A stretch of 55,532 nucleotides of DNA from Thermococcus sp. (GTDB lineage Archaea > Methanobacteriota_B > Thermococci > Thermococcales > Thermococcaceae), in contig NZ_JAMOQU010000127.1 in assembly GCF_027063845.1 (NCBI RefSeq), positions 1-55,532 of the forward strand, read 5' to 3'. A model generated the notes under the pieces. It worked only from the letters and a program-made list of their open reading frames with translations, searched no databases and was not told the origin of the DNA. Positions 37,242-45,405 of this stretch are shown here, in pieces. Each line of letters begins with the position of its first letter. Position 1 is the first letter of the stretch. The position numbers and the translations under genes were made by a program.

Positions 37242-37868
37242 TTAATCCAGCCATCCCTCCAGGGCCCTGTTAACGAGTTTCAGGAACTCCTCCTTAGTTC
37301 CGCCCTTCCTGTAGAACTCGTCTAATAGCTCCATGAAGCGTTTCTCCTCCTCTGTGAACTTCTCGCCTCTCCATCTGAAGATTCTGAACCTCTCGCCGAG
37401 GAGCTCAACGGTGTGGAAGCCGCTATCTCTGGGCGTTGGCTCAAGGTCCTTCACGAGCTCGATGGTATTTATCGTGTCGTAGCCGAGCCTCTTCCAGAAG
37501 GCTATGGCGTCCTTGTCCTGGGGTAAGACGAAGAGGTAGAGAGCCGAGTCCCACTTCAGCACCTCCTCCTCGGCCCGTTCGACGAGAGTTGTCCCAATTC
37601 CCTGCCCCCTGAATTCCGGCCTCACGTATATTTCCTCCACCCAGAAGCTGCCCTCCCTGCTCGAAACTCTAATGAAGCCTGCGGCCCTTCTTCCATCGAA
37701 TGCGAGGAATATTATGTCGCCCCTTTTGAAGTAGTGCACTGCCTCTGCCCTGTATTCTGCCTCGGCGTGGGGGCTCCAGCCCTGCTTGCCCCTAAGCTCC
37801 TTGAAGAATTCGATGTAAAGCTCCTGGAAGTCCGGGAGGTGTTCCTCAATTAGGCGGACTATTTTCAT
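37242..37868 (-). CDS. GNAT family N-acetyltransferase
   Basis: Acetyltransferase of 208 residues. The acetyl-CoA motif A is VEEIYVRPEFRGQGIGTTLVERAEEE (R-G-x-G-I-G), and motif B includes AIAFWKRLGYDTINTIELVKDL. An additional C-terminal helical segment (about 150-208) follows. Substrate unknown. The TATA-like CTTTTAAAAAC near 37888 sits about 25 bases before ATG 37868, so a leaderless start is likely; an in-frame GTG at 37877 is upstream of it. It borders the AT-rich kinase island. Confidence 0.85.
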   Translation of the reverse strand: MKIVRLIEEHLPDFQELYIEFFKELRGKQGWSPHAEAEYRAEAVHYFKRGDIIFLAFDGRRAAGFIRVSSREGSFWVEEIYVRPEFRGQGIGTTLVERAEEEVLKWDSALYLFVLPQDKDAIAFWKRLGYDTINTIELVKDLEPTPRDSGFHTVELLGERFRIFRWRGEKFTEEEKRFMELLDEFYRKGGTKEEFLKLVNRALEGWLD

Positions 37869-37902
37869 TATTCTCACGTTTTAGAGTTTTTAAAAGCTAA
37901 AA

Positions 37903-40341
37903 CTAAACTAACCATATAATAGTTTCTTCTATGTTATTTATTGTTTCTGGAGAAGGTGTTATTCTTTCGTTTAGGAATACACTAAGTTGGCTTAACATTT
38001 TATGTAATTTTTTTAGTTTAGTGCTGTCATTTATATATAATTTTAGCTCAGTTCCTATACGATAAGCATTCTCTAAGTTTCCTGCCCGTAGGTATGCAAT
38101 AAACATGTATTTAAAATACTCAACTAACCGAATATTCTTAGTGACGGTGGTGAGCTCTGTGTTTGTTGGTAGGATCTCCATAAAGACTTTTAGTAAATCA
38201 TTTTGTAATTGCTCTACAGTCTCATATCTCTTAGCCTTATCTTTTGCGAGCATTTTCATAATGATGGGTTCAACGAACTTAGCCTCTGGATTGACAGCGC
38301 TCGGTGGAACCGGGTCTTTCCCAATTATTGAGAACACTATCTCTCCAAAGGTACTCCCGTTAAAGGGGGACCTTCCAGTCACAAGTTCGTAGAAGATAAC
38401 TCCCAGCTGCCAGATGTCCGTCCTCTCATCGGTTTTTCCAAAGCGAGATGGGTCTATCTGCTCCGGAGCGGCGTAGAGGGGTGTAATTTCTAGTGTCGAG
38501 TATGTATTTTCACTTACAAACTTGCTTAGCCCCCAGTCGCTAATCTTGGCTATACCTTGCTTGAGTAGAACGTTGCTCGGCTTCAAATCACGATGGATTA
38601 CACCCTTTGAATGAGCATATTTAAGCCCTTCAGCAATATTGAGAATAACAAGTACCGCCTCATCTATTGACATAGGCCTTTTAGTTTTTTCTAATGAACC
38701 TTCGCAAAATTCCATCTCGAGATAGGGAATCGGTAGTACGTTGGCGTCATAGAGTTCGACGATGTTTGGATGCTTCAAGTGCAGCCAGTTGCTTATTTCT
38801 CGGAGGAAGGCTTTTCCAGTTGCCGTGTCCAGGTTCTTGGGGATTTTGAGAGCGACTGTTTTACCGTCACTCTTTCTTTTAGCTTTGTAAACCCACGCAA
38901 AACCACCTTGGCCGATGAGCTCAAAATCTGTGTAGAACTCGACCAACTGCTCCATGGGTTGTTGGATTACTGATCTTACTGAGGAAGTTAAAGATGGGGA
39001 TAACTTATATGGGTGGTCAGCTTGATTAGTTGTGTTTTTATTGATCAATAATGCATAGTGCGTTGGTTCATTTTCGATTTTATACGGGACAATAATCTCA
39101 GGAATTGTGATACTGTGAAGATTTGTTAACCTGTACGTAGTTGTTATCAAGGAAGAAATATCATTGCTCTCTAACTTTCTAAGCAAAAATTGGATAGCAT
39201 TTCTGATATATGTCATTTTGAAAACTTCTTCAATCGGGAAATCCATCTCTGTGTATTCTAGTTGATATTTCATCAAAGGTAATCCAAACTCTTTCAAAAT
39301 TCTATTAGAGTATCCATTTATCCTACTAGATGCAACTTCATCGATTTCAAGATTTAGGTAGTCTCTTAACCACCGTTCTACTGTCTCTTGTGTTATAGTT
39401 ATTCTCCAATCTCTCTCTGGATAAAAAACAACTTTTGATGGAAAGTTAAACAGAGGTAAGGACATGAGGAATGTTTTATTATTTTTGCTATATCCAGTAC
39501 CAATATTATCTAATGGATTTTCCCTGATTATCATTGATCGTAGATAAAACTTAATTTGTTCTGCAAATGTGCTTCCGAATACATATCCCCATGCAATTGC
39601 TTTGTTAAGAATTTTTAAGTACCCCTCGCTCTCCGCAAGACAGGGATTTTCTTGAATTTTTCTTGATGGGGTATACTTAGGATTAAATCTTTCATAGTTG
39701 TCATCAATTAAATCTGCAGTACGAAGAATGGGTAAAAGTAGATAGGGTCTAATTGTCACTTGATATTCTTTCTCTTTTATATACACAGATAACACTCTTT
39801 GTTTTAGTTTATTCTTTTTTATATGTTTCTTGCCATTATGATTTTTTATAAGAAAACCAACAATACCTATGAAATCCCCGAGATCTAAGGAAAATACTTG
39901 ATTTGAGCCTTCTTCGTAATCAAACTTTAAAATGGCTTTTTCCATATTTTTAACAATCTGGTAACTGTATTCTCCATGTTTTTTTCTTAGTTCCTTAAAC
40001 CCATCCGGAGAATTCCATTTTTTTATGTCTGGTGAGATCATTGACAAATCATGAGAAAGTGCTGATATCTCCAGTATCAGCTTTTCCACCCTATAGGACA
40101 TAGGATCCGTATGGAGAGTACTTATGTACTTTTTATAAAGCTTTACGCTATTTCTTTTTACACTATATGCATGGCAGATACCATGGGGGTTGAAAAACCA
40201 CGGTTTGTATTCATCATCCAATTCTGGTATCCACATTTTGTTTCCGAATTCCTTTAAAATTTCACTCTCCCAAGCTGTTTTAAGAGCCAATATACCAGTG
40301 TCTAAAGAATTTTGAAGATTTTCAATAATATAGCCCATCAT
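37903..40341 (-). CDS. HD phosphohydrolase-Hanks protein kinase fusion
   Basis: An 812-residue three-part protein in an AT-rich island. The N-terminal HD domain (about 50-220) has HGICHAYS, LSHDLSM, KHGEYSYQI and LRTADLIDDNYERF, the metal-binding pattern of HD nucleotide phosphohydrolases. A middle region (about 230-465) is unrecognised. A Ser/Thr kinase domain (about 470-720) shows GQGGFAWVYKA, VALKIPK, HRDLKPSNVLL, SDWGLSK (DFG variant) and PLYAAPEQ, all catalytic elements. The helical TPR-like tail follows. ATG 40341 or 40338 after GAGGGA. Base composition and lack of operon partners indicate horizontal acquisition. Function unknown; a stress or defence signalling role is inference. Confidence 0.88.
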   Translation of the reverse strand: MMGYIIENLQNSLDTGILALKTAWESEILKEFGNKMWIPELDDEYKPWFFNPHGICHAYSVKRNSVKLYKKYISTLHTDPMSYRVEKLILEISALSHDLSMISPDIKKWNSPDGFKELRKKHGEYSYQIVKNMEKAILKFDYEEGSNQVFSLDLGDFIGIVGFLIKNHNGKKHIKKNKLKQRVLSVYIKEKEYQVTIRPYLLLPILRTADLIDDNYERFNPKYTPSRKIQENPCLAESEGYLKILNKAIAWGYVFGSTFAEQIKFYLRSMIIRENPLDNIGTGYSKNNKTFLMSLPLFNFPSKVVFYPERDWRITITQETVERWLRDYLNLEIDEVASSRINGYSNRILKEFGLPLMKYQLEYTEMDFPIEEVFKMTYIRNAIQFLLRKLESNDISSLITTTYRLTNLHSITIPEIIVPYKIENEPTHYALLINKNTTNQADHPYKLSPSLTSSVRSVIQQPMEQLVEFYTDFELIGQGGFAWVYKAKRKSDGKTVALKIPKNLDTATGKAFLREISNWLHLKHPNIVELYDANVLPIPYLEMEFCEGSLEKTKRPMSIDEAVLVILNIAEGLKYAHSKGVIHRDLKPSNVLLKQGIAKISDWGLSKFVSENTYSTLEITPLYAAPEQIDPSRFGKTDERTDIWQLGVIFYELVTGRSPFNGSTFGEIVFSIIGKDPVPPSAVNPEAKFVEPIIMKMLAKDKAKRYETVEQLQNDLLKVFMEILPTNTELTTVTKNIRLVEYFKYMFIAYLRAGNLENAYRIGTELKLYINDSTKLKKLHKMLSQLSVFLNERITPSPETINNIEETIIWLV

Positions 40342-40402
40342 TGTTCCCTCTAGTCCATAGATACACACTTTTCTTTTTATCTCTTATTATAGCCATGATT
40401 GT

Positions 40403-41224
40403 CTACTTCTCTTTCGAACTTAAGAAAAGTCTCCTGAGAACCAGCACGTTGGGTTCCTCAGTCTCCTCCCAAAGAAAGAGACCGAGCCTCTTCAGTCCCG
40501 GCAGGAGGGGCTTAACACCGCTCGGGAGCATTACCTCGAACTCCTCCCGTCCCCTCTCGCGAGCAACCCAAGCCATTCCCGGGAGCGTGGCCTTAAGCGT
40601 TGCCAGTCCAACGTCGAGGGGCGTGAACGTTGCCTCCCCCTTCGGAACGAGGAAGCGGAAGCCGTTGAGGTCGTAGAATTAGGCCTTCGCCTTCAGCCAT
40701 TCGAAGCTCTCATGACTCCTGTGGAGAAACTTCAATCCGACCGGGATTACGCCGAGGGTCAGGTCTTCCATCCCTGGCTCAATTTTCTCGGGCTCTTCTG
40801 GCTCAAAGTCTGCCACTTTGGCCCCGAAGTTGAAGAACTTGGCCTTGATGTAGAAGCCGTCTCTCTTTGCCATGGCTATGCTCTCGCGGCTGAGGAAGTA
40901 GGTCGCAAACTCAAGGGCCTCAATCTTTCCCTCGCGGGCGAGTCTCTCGCCGAGCCCGAGCATGAAATTGTGGAGCTTCCTCCCGTAGCCTCTACCCCTG
41001 TAGTCTGGGTGAACCCTCAGCCCCTCAAGCCAGCCAACCTTCCCCGGCAGAATGGTTAGCTTCGCCGTCCCGACGACCTTTCCGTCAACCTCGAGGGCGT
41101 AAAAACCTCCGTCCTCAAGCCACTCGTCGAAGACCCGTGCTAGATAATCCTCACCGTCCCAGGTCAGCCTCGCTATTTCCTCGATGAATGGTTTATCCTC
41201 TGGCCTTGCCTCGCGGATGAGCAT
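40403..41224 (-). pseudogene. GNAT acetyltransferase interrupted by an in-frame TAA
   Basis: The 5' part encodes a GNAT domain (about 1-150) with LRVHPDYRGRGYGRKLHNF and AMAKRDGFYIKAKFFNFG, ending WLKAKA at a TAA at 40679-40681. Reading on in the same frame gives 91 more residues typical of a C-terminal domain (FYDLNGFRFLVPKGEATF, LKRLGLFLWEE) up to TAG at 40403. A nonsense mutation is the simplest explanation. The GNAT domain may still fold alone. ATG 41224 follows GGTGAT; TATA CTTAAAAGG lies near 41259. The 3' end borders the AT-rich kinase island. Confidence 0.7.
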
Positions 41225-41291
41225 GAACATCACCATGAGAGGGTTGGAGAAACCTTTTAAGGCTATTTTCCAATTACGTCCGGTGGTATTA

Positions 41292-41795
41292 ATGAAACAT
41301 ATCGCGTCTCTAATAATCGCCCTGCTCTTGGTCGCTTCGGCCGTCCTCGGTTACTCATACCACCGGAAAAGTGCAGAGGCAGAAGACGCCAAAAGTGGCT
41401 TTCTTTCCGTTTCAAACACCGCCCTCTTCTGTCTGACCGACATGGGTGCCCTCGAAACGATGTTTAAAAACAACGCGAGCGAGGAACTCGTAAGGGAGCG
41501 GGTTGGAAGGTATGCTTTCTGCTCCCTCGTGCTCAGTAAGGCCTCGGCGTCGCTCTACAAGGTCACCGGGAAGAAAATGTACTGGAACTTTCACGTTGCA
41601 TCTGCAAACCTCGCCGACTTCTTCAGCCACGTGAGGAACAGCGAAGAGCCGAGAAAACTCGTGGCCGAAAACCTGGACGTCCTCCTGCAGATTGACCGCG
41701 AGATTTCGGGGATATATCAAGAGTGGGGAAAGGGCAACGTCACCGAGGACATGACGTCTAAGCTCCTCAGCCTGACGGAAGGCCTCTCATGGTGA
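41292..41795 (+). CDS. Signal-peptide or membrane-anchored helical protein, unknown
   Basis: No family recognised. The 167-residue product begins with a hydrophobic segment (HIASLIIALLLVASAVLGYSY) that could be a signal peptide or anchor, followed by a helical domain with two N-x-S/T sites, two cysteines (FCLTD, FCSLV) and W-x-F residues (MYWNFHVASANLADFF). ATG 41292 follows CGGTGGTATTA, and CCTTTTAAGG near 41254 could serve as TATA box for this gene and, inverted, for the GNAT gene. Confidence 0.75.
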   Translation: MKHIASLIIALLLVASAVLGYSYHRKSAEAEDAKSGFLSVSNTALFCLTDMGALETMFKNNASEELVRERVGRYAFCSLVLSKASASLYKVTGKKMYWNFHVASANLADFFSHVRNSEEPRKLVAENLDVLLQIDREISGIYQEWGKGNVTEDMTSKLLSLTEGLSW

Positions 41796-41857
41796 ATCAT
41801 TAAAACTGCTAACTCCTGACCGGAAACGCTAAAGGGTTGACCACCCAACCATTAACC

Positions 41858-42304
41858 ATGCCCGACGAGGAGCTCGCCAGGGAAGTGCAGGAGCTCAGGA
41901 AGGCGCTCGAAGAGCTCAGGGAGAGCTTCGCCCTCGTTCCCCAGCTGGCGCAGGCCTACCTTCGGCTCATCAATCTATACACCCAGTACGGTAGCCTGGG
42001 AATAGAGGTGGCCGTTCCCGAGGTCACCGATCCCATATCGAGGGAAATCGTCCGGATTCTCTTCGACCTCAAGCGGGCCAACGTGAGCCAGATAGCGCGG
42101 GAGCTGAAGGGCAGGCGCGGAAAGGCCTCGCGCAACACGGTTCGAGCGAAGCTGGCCGAGCTGAAGGAGATGGGCATCGTCGTCGAGGTTCCCGGCGAGA
42201 GGGGAAAATGCTACGCCCTCTCAAAGAGGGTGGTCAAAAAGTGGCTCGAAATAGTCGGAATCCCGATTAAACTTGACCGGACTAATGATTATCGAGGTGG
42301 TTGA
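41858..42304 (+). CDS. Winged-helix transcriptional regulator
   Basis: Protein of 148 residues with an N-terminal coiled coil (about 1-40, DEELAREVQELRKALEEL) and a winged helix-turn-helix (about 65-130, NVSQIARELKGRRGKASRN then TVRAKLAELKEMGIVVEV). The DNA-binding part looks complete. It heads an operon with two small proteins of unknown role; the next start lies one base after this stop. ATG 41858 lacks a clear ribosome site; an upstream TTG at 41837 is possible. Confidence 0.78.
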   Translation: MPDEELAREVQELRKALEELRESFALVPQLAQAYLRLINLYTQYGSLGIEVAVPEVTDPISREIVRILFDLKRANVSQIARELKGRRGKASRNTVRAKLAELKEMGIVVEVPGERGKCYALSKRVVKKWLEIVGIPIKLDRTNDYRGG

Positions 42305-42305
42305 C

Positions 42306-42788
42306 ATGGTGGATGAAAAGGGTGGAACTCCGAAGAAGCTGGAGGAACTCCTAAATGAGATTGTAGAAGAGATGAGGAACGCCAGGAGCGAGGAGGAGCT
42401 CGAAGTCCTCAGGAAGAAGGCGGACATACTGGAGGATCTCATCGAGGCCTACGAGGGCGACAAAGACCTTGAAAAAGTGCCCCTGCTGCTGGAGAAACTC
42501 GGGGACATGGTGGAGAACATCCTCGGGCCGCTCAAAGAGCTCCTCAACGAGCTCTACAGCCCTGAGAGGGTTCAGGCGATGGGAAAGAGCGTGGCAGAAT
42601 TTTATAAGAGCCTCGTCGAGGCGGGCATGGACAAGGATGCTGCTCTTGAGCTCACGAAGGAGTACATGGACTCGATAAACCCCGGCAAGAAGCTCATGGA
42701 GATGCTCGTGGATATGAAGAAATACCTTCAGGTTCCGGAGATTCCTAAGGTTCCCAAAAAGGAAGGAAGCAAAGGGGAGGTCGAATGA
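42306..42788 (+). CDS. Helical acidic protein of unknown function
   Basis: The 160-residue product is predicted almost entirely helical and highly charged (LEELLNEIVEEMRNARSEEE, KADILEDLIEAYEGDKDLEK), with no signal peptide. No family recognised. The ATG at 42306 is preceded by GAGGTGGTTGAC and follows the regulator by one base; its ATGA end starts the next gene. The tight coupling suggests that the three proteins act together. Confidence 0.75.
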   Translation: MVDEKGGTPKKLEELLNEIVEEMRNARSEEELEVLRKKADILEDLIEAYEGDKDLEKVPLLLEKLGDMVENILGPLKELLNELYSPERVQAMGKSVAEFYKSLVEAGMDKDAALELTKEYMDSINPGKKLMEMLVDMKKYLQVPEIPKVPKKEGSKGEVE

Positions 42789-42982
42789 ACCCGCTCCCAA
42801 TTTTTCGCTTTTTTCTCCGCCTTCCATTGCTCGCGTTTAGAATTGCCGGTCTTGTGAGGATAACCAACCGGGCGAGGCGGAGCTTTAAAAAAGTCCTCAA
42901 GAAGGAAGGCCTACCCGAAGACGTCGCTGAGGAGCTTGAAAGGCATTTCACTCCTCGGTTTCCTTCTCTTCTCAAACGGTAA
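42785..42982 (+). CDS. Small basic amphipathic protein
   Basis: A 65-residue protein with an N-terminal hydrophobic stretch (LPIFRFFLRLPLLAFRIAGLV) followed by basic residues and a short helical region (LKKEGLPEDVAEELERHF). It overlaps the preceding stop by four bases and has the GGGGAGGTCGA ribosome site. No family recognised; membrane association is possible. Its end overlaps the convergent protease remnant by 11 bases. Confidence 0.65.
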   Translation: MNPLPIFRFFLRLPLLAFRIAGLVRITNRARRSFKKVLKKEGLPEDVAEELERHFTPRFPSLLKR

Positions 42983-43643
42983 CCTCAAGCCCTGTGACCT
43001 CTTTCATGATTCTCCTGAACCTCTCGAAATCAACGCTCTCCTCTTCCACGAGTCTCCTCAGGACGTCGTAGAAGGCATTTCCTGCCCGCTGGTGGATCTC
43101 GTAGAGAATTAATGCTCCTTTTGTGTAGGAGAGCTCCCAGAGGCCGAGCCTTCCCCACTCAGACAGTCTGAGCTTCTTCGCCTCCGGAAACCGCTCAATT
43201 ACGGCTTCGTAGTTCCTTCTCAGGCCCTCGATGAAGCGGTTGAAGGCTTCCTCGCCGTGTATCTCCTTAATCGCCAGCGCAGTCAGGTAGTTGGCGAAGG
43301 CCTCGTCAAAGAACCTGCTTAGATGAGCCTTGGGCGTTGCCCTCGGGTTCCAGAGGTGGGCGAGCTCGTGGTAGAGGTTTGCTGGTATCTCCGCCCTGAG
43401 CGAGCTCCCCGCGACGAGCGCGTAGCCTTTTCCGGCCTGCCCGCCGTAGTTCTCAGGCGTCTCGATGACGGTGAACTTTCCCGCCCTGTGCCCTAAGATG
43501 GACGAATAAAACCAGTATGCATTCTCAAGTAGCTCAAGGGCTCTGTTAATTCCTTCTCCGCTAAGAATGGAGCGCCTGAAGGGCTCCTTTTCAATGACCT
43601 TGAACGGTGCCACCGCGATGTCGAGCCTTTTTGTGCCCTCCAT
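42972..43643 (-). pseudogene. Gluzincin (M1-like) metalloprotease, N-terminally truncated
   Basis: The 223-residue reading frame has an intact zinc site, YHELAHLWNP (HExxH) and the third ligand in RFFDEAFANYLTALA, as in M1 family aminopeptidases. Those proteins carry a large beta-sandwich domain before this region, which is missing here. The ATG at 43643 has no ribosome site and tandem stop codons precede it in frame. I judge it a 5'-truncated remnant, though a mini-gluzincin cannot be excluded. Confidence 0.6.
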
Positions 43644-43813
43644 CGGAGCCGGACTTCGAGAGCCTCATCAAGTCTATCGTTGGCTCGGAGTTTGACGCCG
43701 AGATAACCGTTGAGGGCATTCCTGAGGGGTTGGTGGTCGCGTTTGGCGGGGAAATCAAGGAAAACCGGCTGAGAATCGAGTTCCAAGTGCTCAATCATTT
43801 TCATCCCTTCTGA
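43607..43813 (+). other. Possible gene fragment opposite the protease start
   Basis: A plus-strand frame of up to 68 residues with credible Thermococcus codon use (FESLIKSIVGSEFDAEITVE then GIPEGLVVAFGGEI) ends in TGA 43813. It overlaps the 5' end of the protease frame, leaving no space for a promoter, and only a GTG start without ribosome site is available. It reads like the 3' end of a lost gene. Confidence 0.3.
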
Positions 43814-44330
43814 ACTTCTCGTAAATCAGCTCGTCTAAGTACCTCCCGTCGCTCCAGACGTGCTCCCGGAACCGTCCGCTCAATGAGAAGCCGTTCTTTT
43901 CAAGGACGCGGATTGAGGGAATGTTGTCGCTGTGAACCTTCGCCCAGACCTTGTGGAGATTGAGATGAGTAAAGGCGTATTCGCAGAGGAGCTTCACCGT
44001 CTCCGTTCCGTAACCCTTTCCCCTCTCTTCCGGGGAGAGGTAGTAGAGTATCTCCCCCCACCTTGCCTGCCAGTCAATCCAGTTGAAGCCGGCTATGCCC
44101 ACGAGCTTTCCGCTCTCGTTTTCTATCACCGCGAAAGTGGAGCTTTTCTCCCTGTTCTTCTTCAGCTCCTCGTAAAACTCCTCCTCTTCCTCGGGCAGGG
44201 TGAAGTGGGCTGAGTTGAAGAGACCCCTAACGGTGCTCCTGTCGTTGAACCACTCCCAGCTTTTGGGAAGGTTTTCCCTGAGGAAAATCGCCAGGGAGAC
44301 CTTTTTGCCCTTCAAGATTATCGGGCGCAT
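43791..44330 (-). CDS. GNAT acetyltransferase, RimJ/RimL-like
   Basis: Acetyltransferase of 179 residues of the ribosomal-protein-alanine type. It includes RPIILKGKKVSLAIFLREN, GIAGFNWIDWQARWGEILYY, LSPEERGKGYGTETVKLLCE (acetyl-CoA motif A) and NIPSIRVLEKNGFSLSGRFREH. Substrate could be a protein N-terminus, a peptide or an antibiotic. ATG 44330 was chosen because a TTGAGGGG site lies seven bases upstream; ATG 44336 is too close to it. Confidence 0.83.
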   Translation of the reverse strand: MRPIILKGKKVSLAIFLRENLPKSWEWFNDRSTVRGLFNSAHFTLPEEEEEFYEELKKNREKSSTFAVIENESGKLVGIAGFNWIDWQARWGEILYYLSPEERGKGYGTETVKLLCEYAFTHLNLHKVWAKVHSDNIPSIRVLEKNGFSLSGRFREHVWSDGRYLDELIYEKFRRDEND

Positions 44331-44385
44331 GGGCATCCCCTCAAGGGACTTCTTTGTTTTGTTAAGGATAAATGGAACGAGGCAT

Positions 44386-45318
44386 TCAGCCCTCAATTGA
44401 CTGAGCCACCATCTCGATTTCCTCCCATTCCCTCACACCGATGGCGATGCCTCCCTTCAGCACCTCGACCCAGCCGTTTTCCCATAGCTCCCTTACCTTT
44501 GGCTCTTCTCCCTCGAGAATCTCGACCACAACGGCCTTTCCTTCAAGCTCGCCCCGACGAGGAGCTTATTGCCTGCGGACAGGAGCGAGGTGGCGCTCCC
44601 CTCGCCAAGCTCGATTCTCCGCTCACCGGCCTGGACCCAGAAGCTTTCCCCGCGGTAGCCGGCCAGGACAAGCTCATCTTTCCATGTGCAGGCACTCAGA
44701 GCTGTACCCTCTGCGAGGACTCCTCTCCTGCTGGTTCCCCTCGTCGTTGAAGTCGAAGGCCTTCACTTCCCAGCTCCCGTTTTCAGCTTTGATGCTCCCT
44801 ATGACCCTCACACCATTCTTCAAGGGCAGGAATGCCGTGAAAACCCCATCCTCCCAGCTCCCGAAATCCTTCAGCCAGAGGAGCTTCCCCTCCGGGGAGA
44901 CCTTCCCGATGAAGAATCCCTTGTCGCCTGGCCTTCCGGTTTCCCCGGCGATAAAAACTCCGTCATTCGAGAGAAGGATTGAATAAACGGCTCCGTTGTT
45001 TCTAACGTTGAGCTTCAGCTCCCAGAGTGGATTTAAGCTCTTATCGAGCCTCGCCAGATATGCCTTCCAGCCCTCTCCTCCGTCAGGCGTTGCAACCCCT
45101 TCAACCGCCCCGCCTATCAGGTAGCCGTCGCCGAGATTGAGCGCGCTGTGCCCCTCCCAGTCGTTCTCTCCCGCCAAAAAGCGGGTCTCGACTATCTCTT
45201 CACCGTCGAGCCTTGCGAGCATTATTTTGTAGTTCTTACCGTCGTGCACGCTCCCGACGAGCAGGTCGCTGGCCATCGCAACCGGGACGGTTTCAGCACC
45301 GAACGAGTAGGTTCTCAT
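44386..45318 (-). pseudogene. Beta-propeller-like protein with two compensating frameshifts
   Basis: The first 200 residues show repeated blade-like units (GYLIGGAVEGVATPDGGEG, GVFIAGETGRPGDKGFFIG, VRVIGSIKAENGSWEVKAF). Near 44717-44742 the frame shifts; a second frame then carries the protein (LVLAGYRGESFWVQAGERR). At about 44551-44568 a missing G (GGGGCGAG for GGGGCGGAG) returns it to the first frame for the final 55 residues (LWENGWVEVLKGGIAIG). Start ATG 45318 follows a GGGGGCTC site; there is no signal peptide. Either a decaying gene or two sequencing errors. Confidence 0.72.
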
Positions 45319-45405
45319 TAGTTGAGCCCCCTGGAGCACTATCCCGGATTACTATCGGACAAGGTTTTTAAGGATTATCTTTGATTTGGAATTCAGGTGA
45401 TTTCA

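Noticed and set aside
37903..40341. AT-rich island as a provirus or integrated plasmid
   Set aside because: Only one gene is present; no integrase, tRNA attachment site, replication gene or flanking direct repeat was seen.
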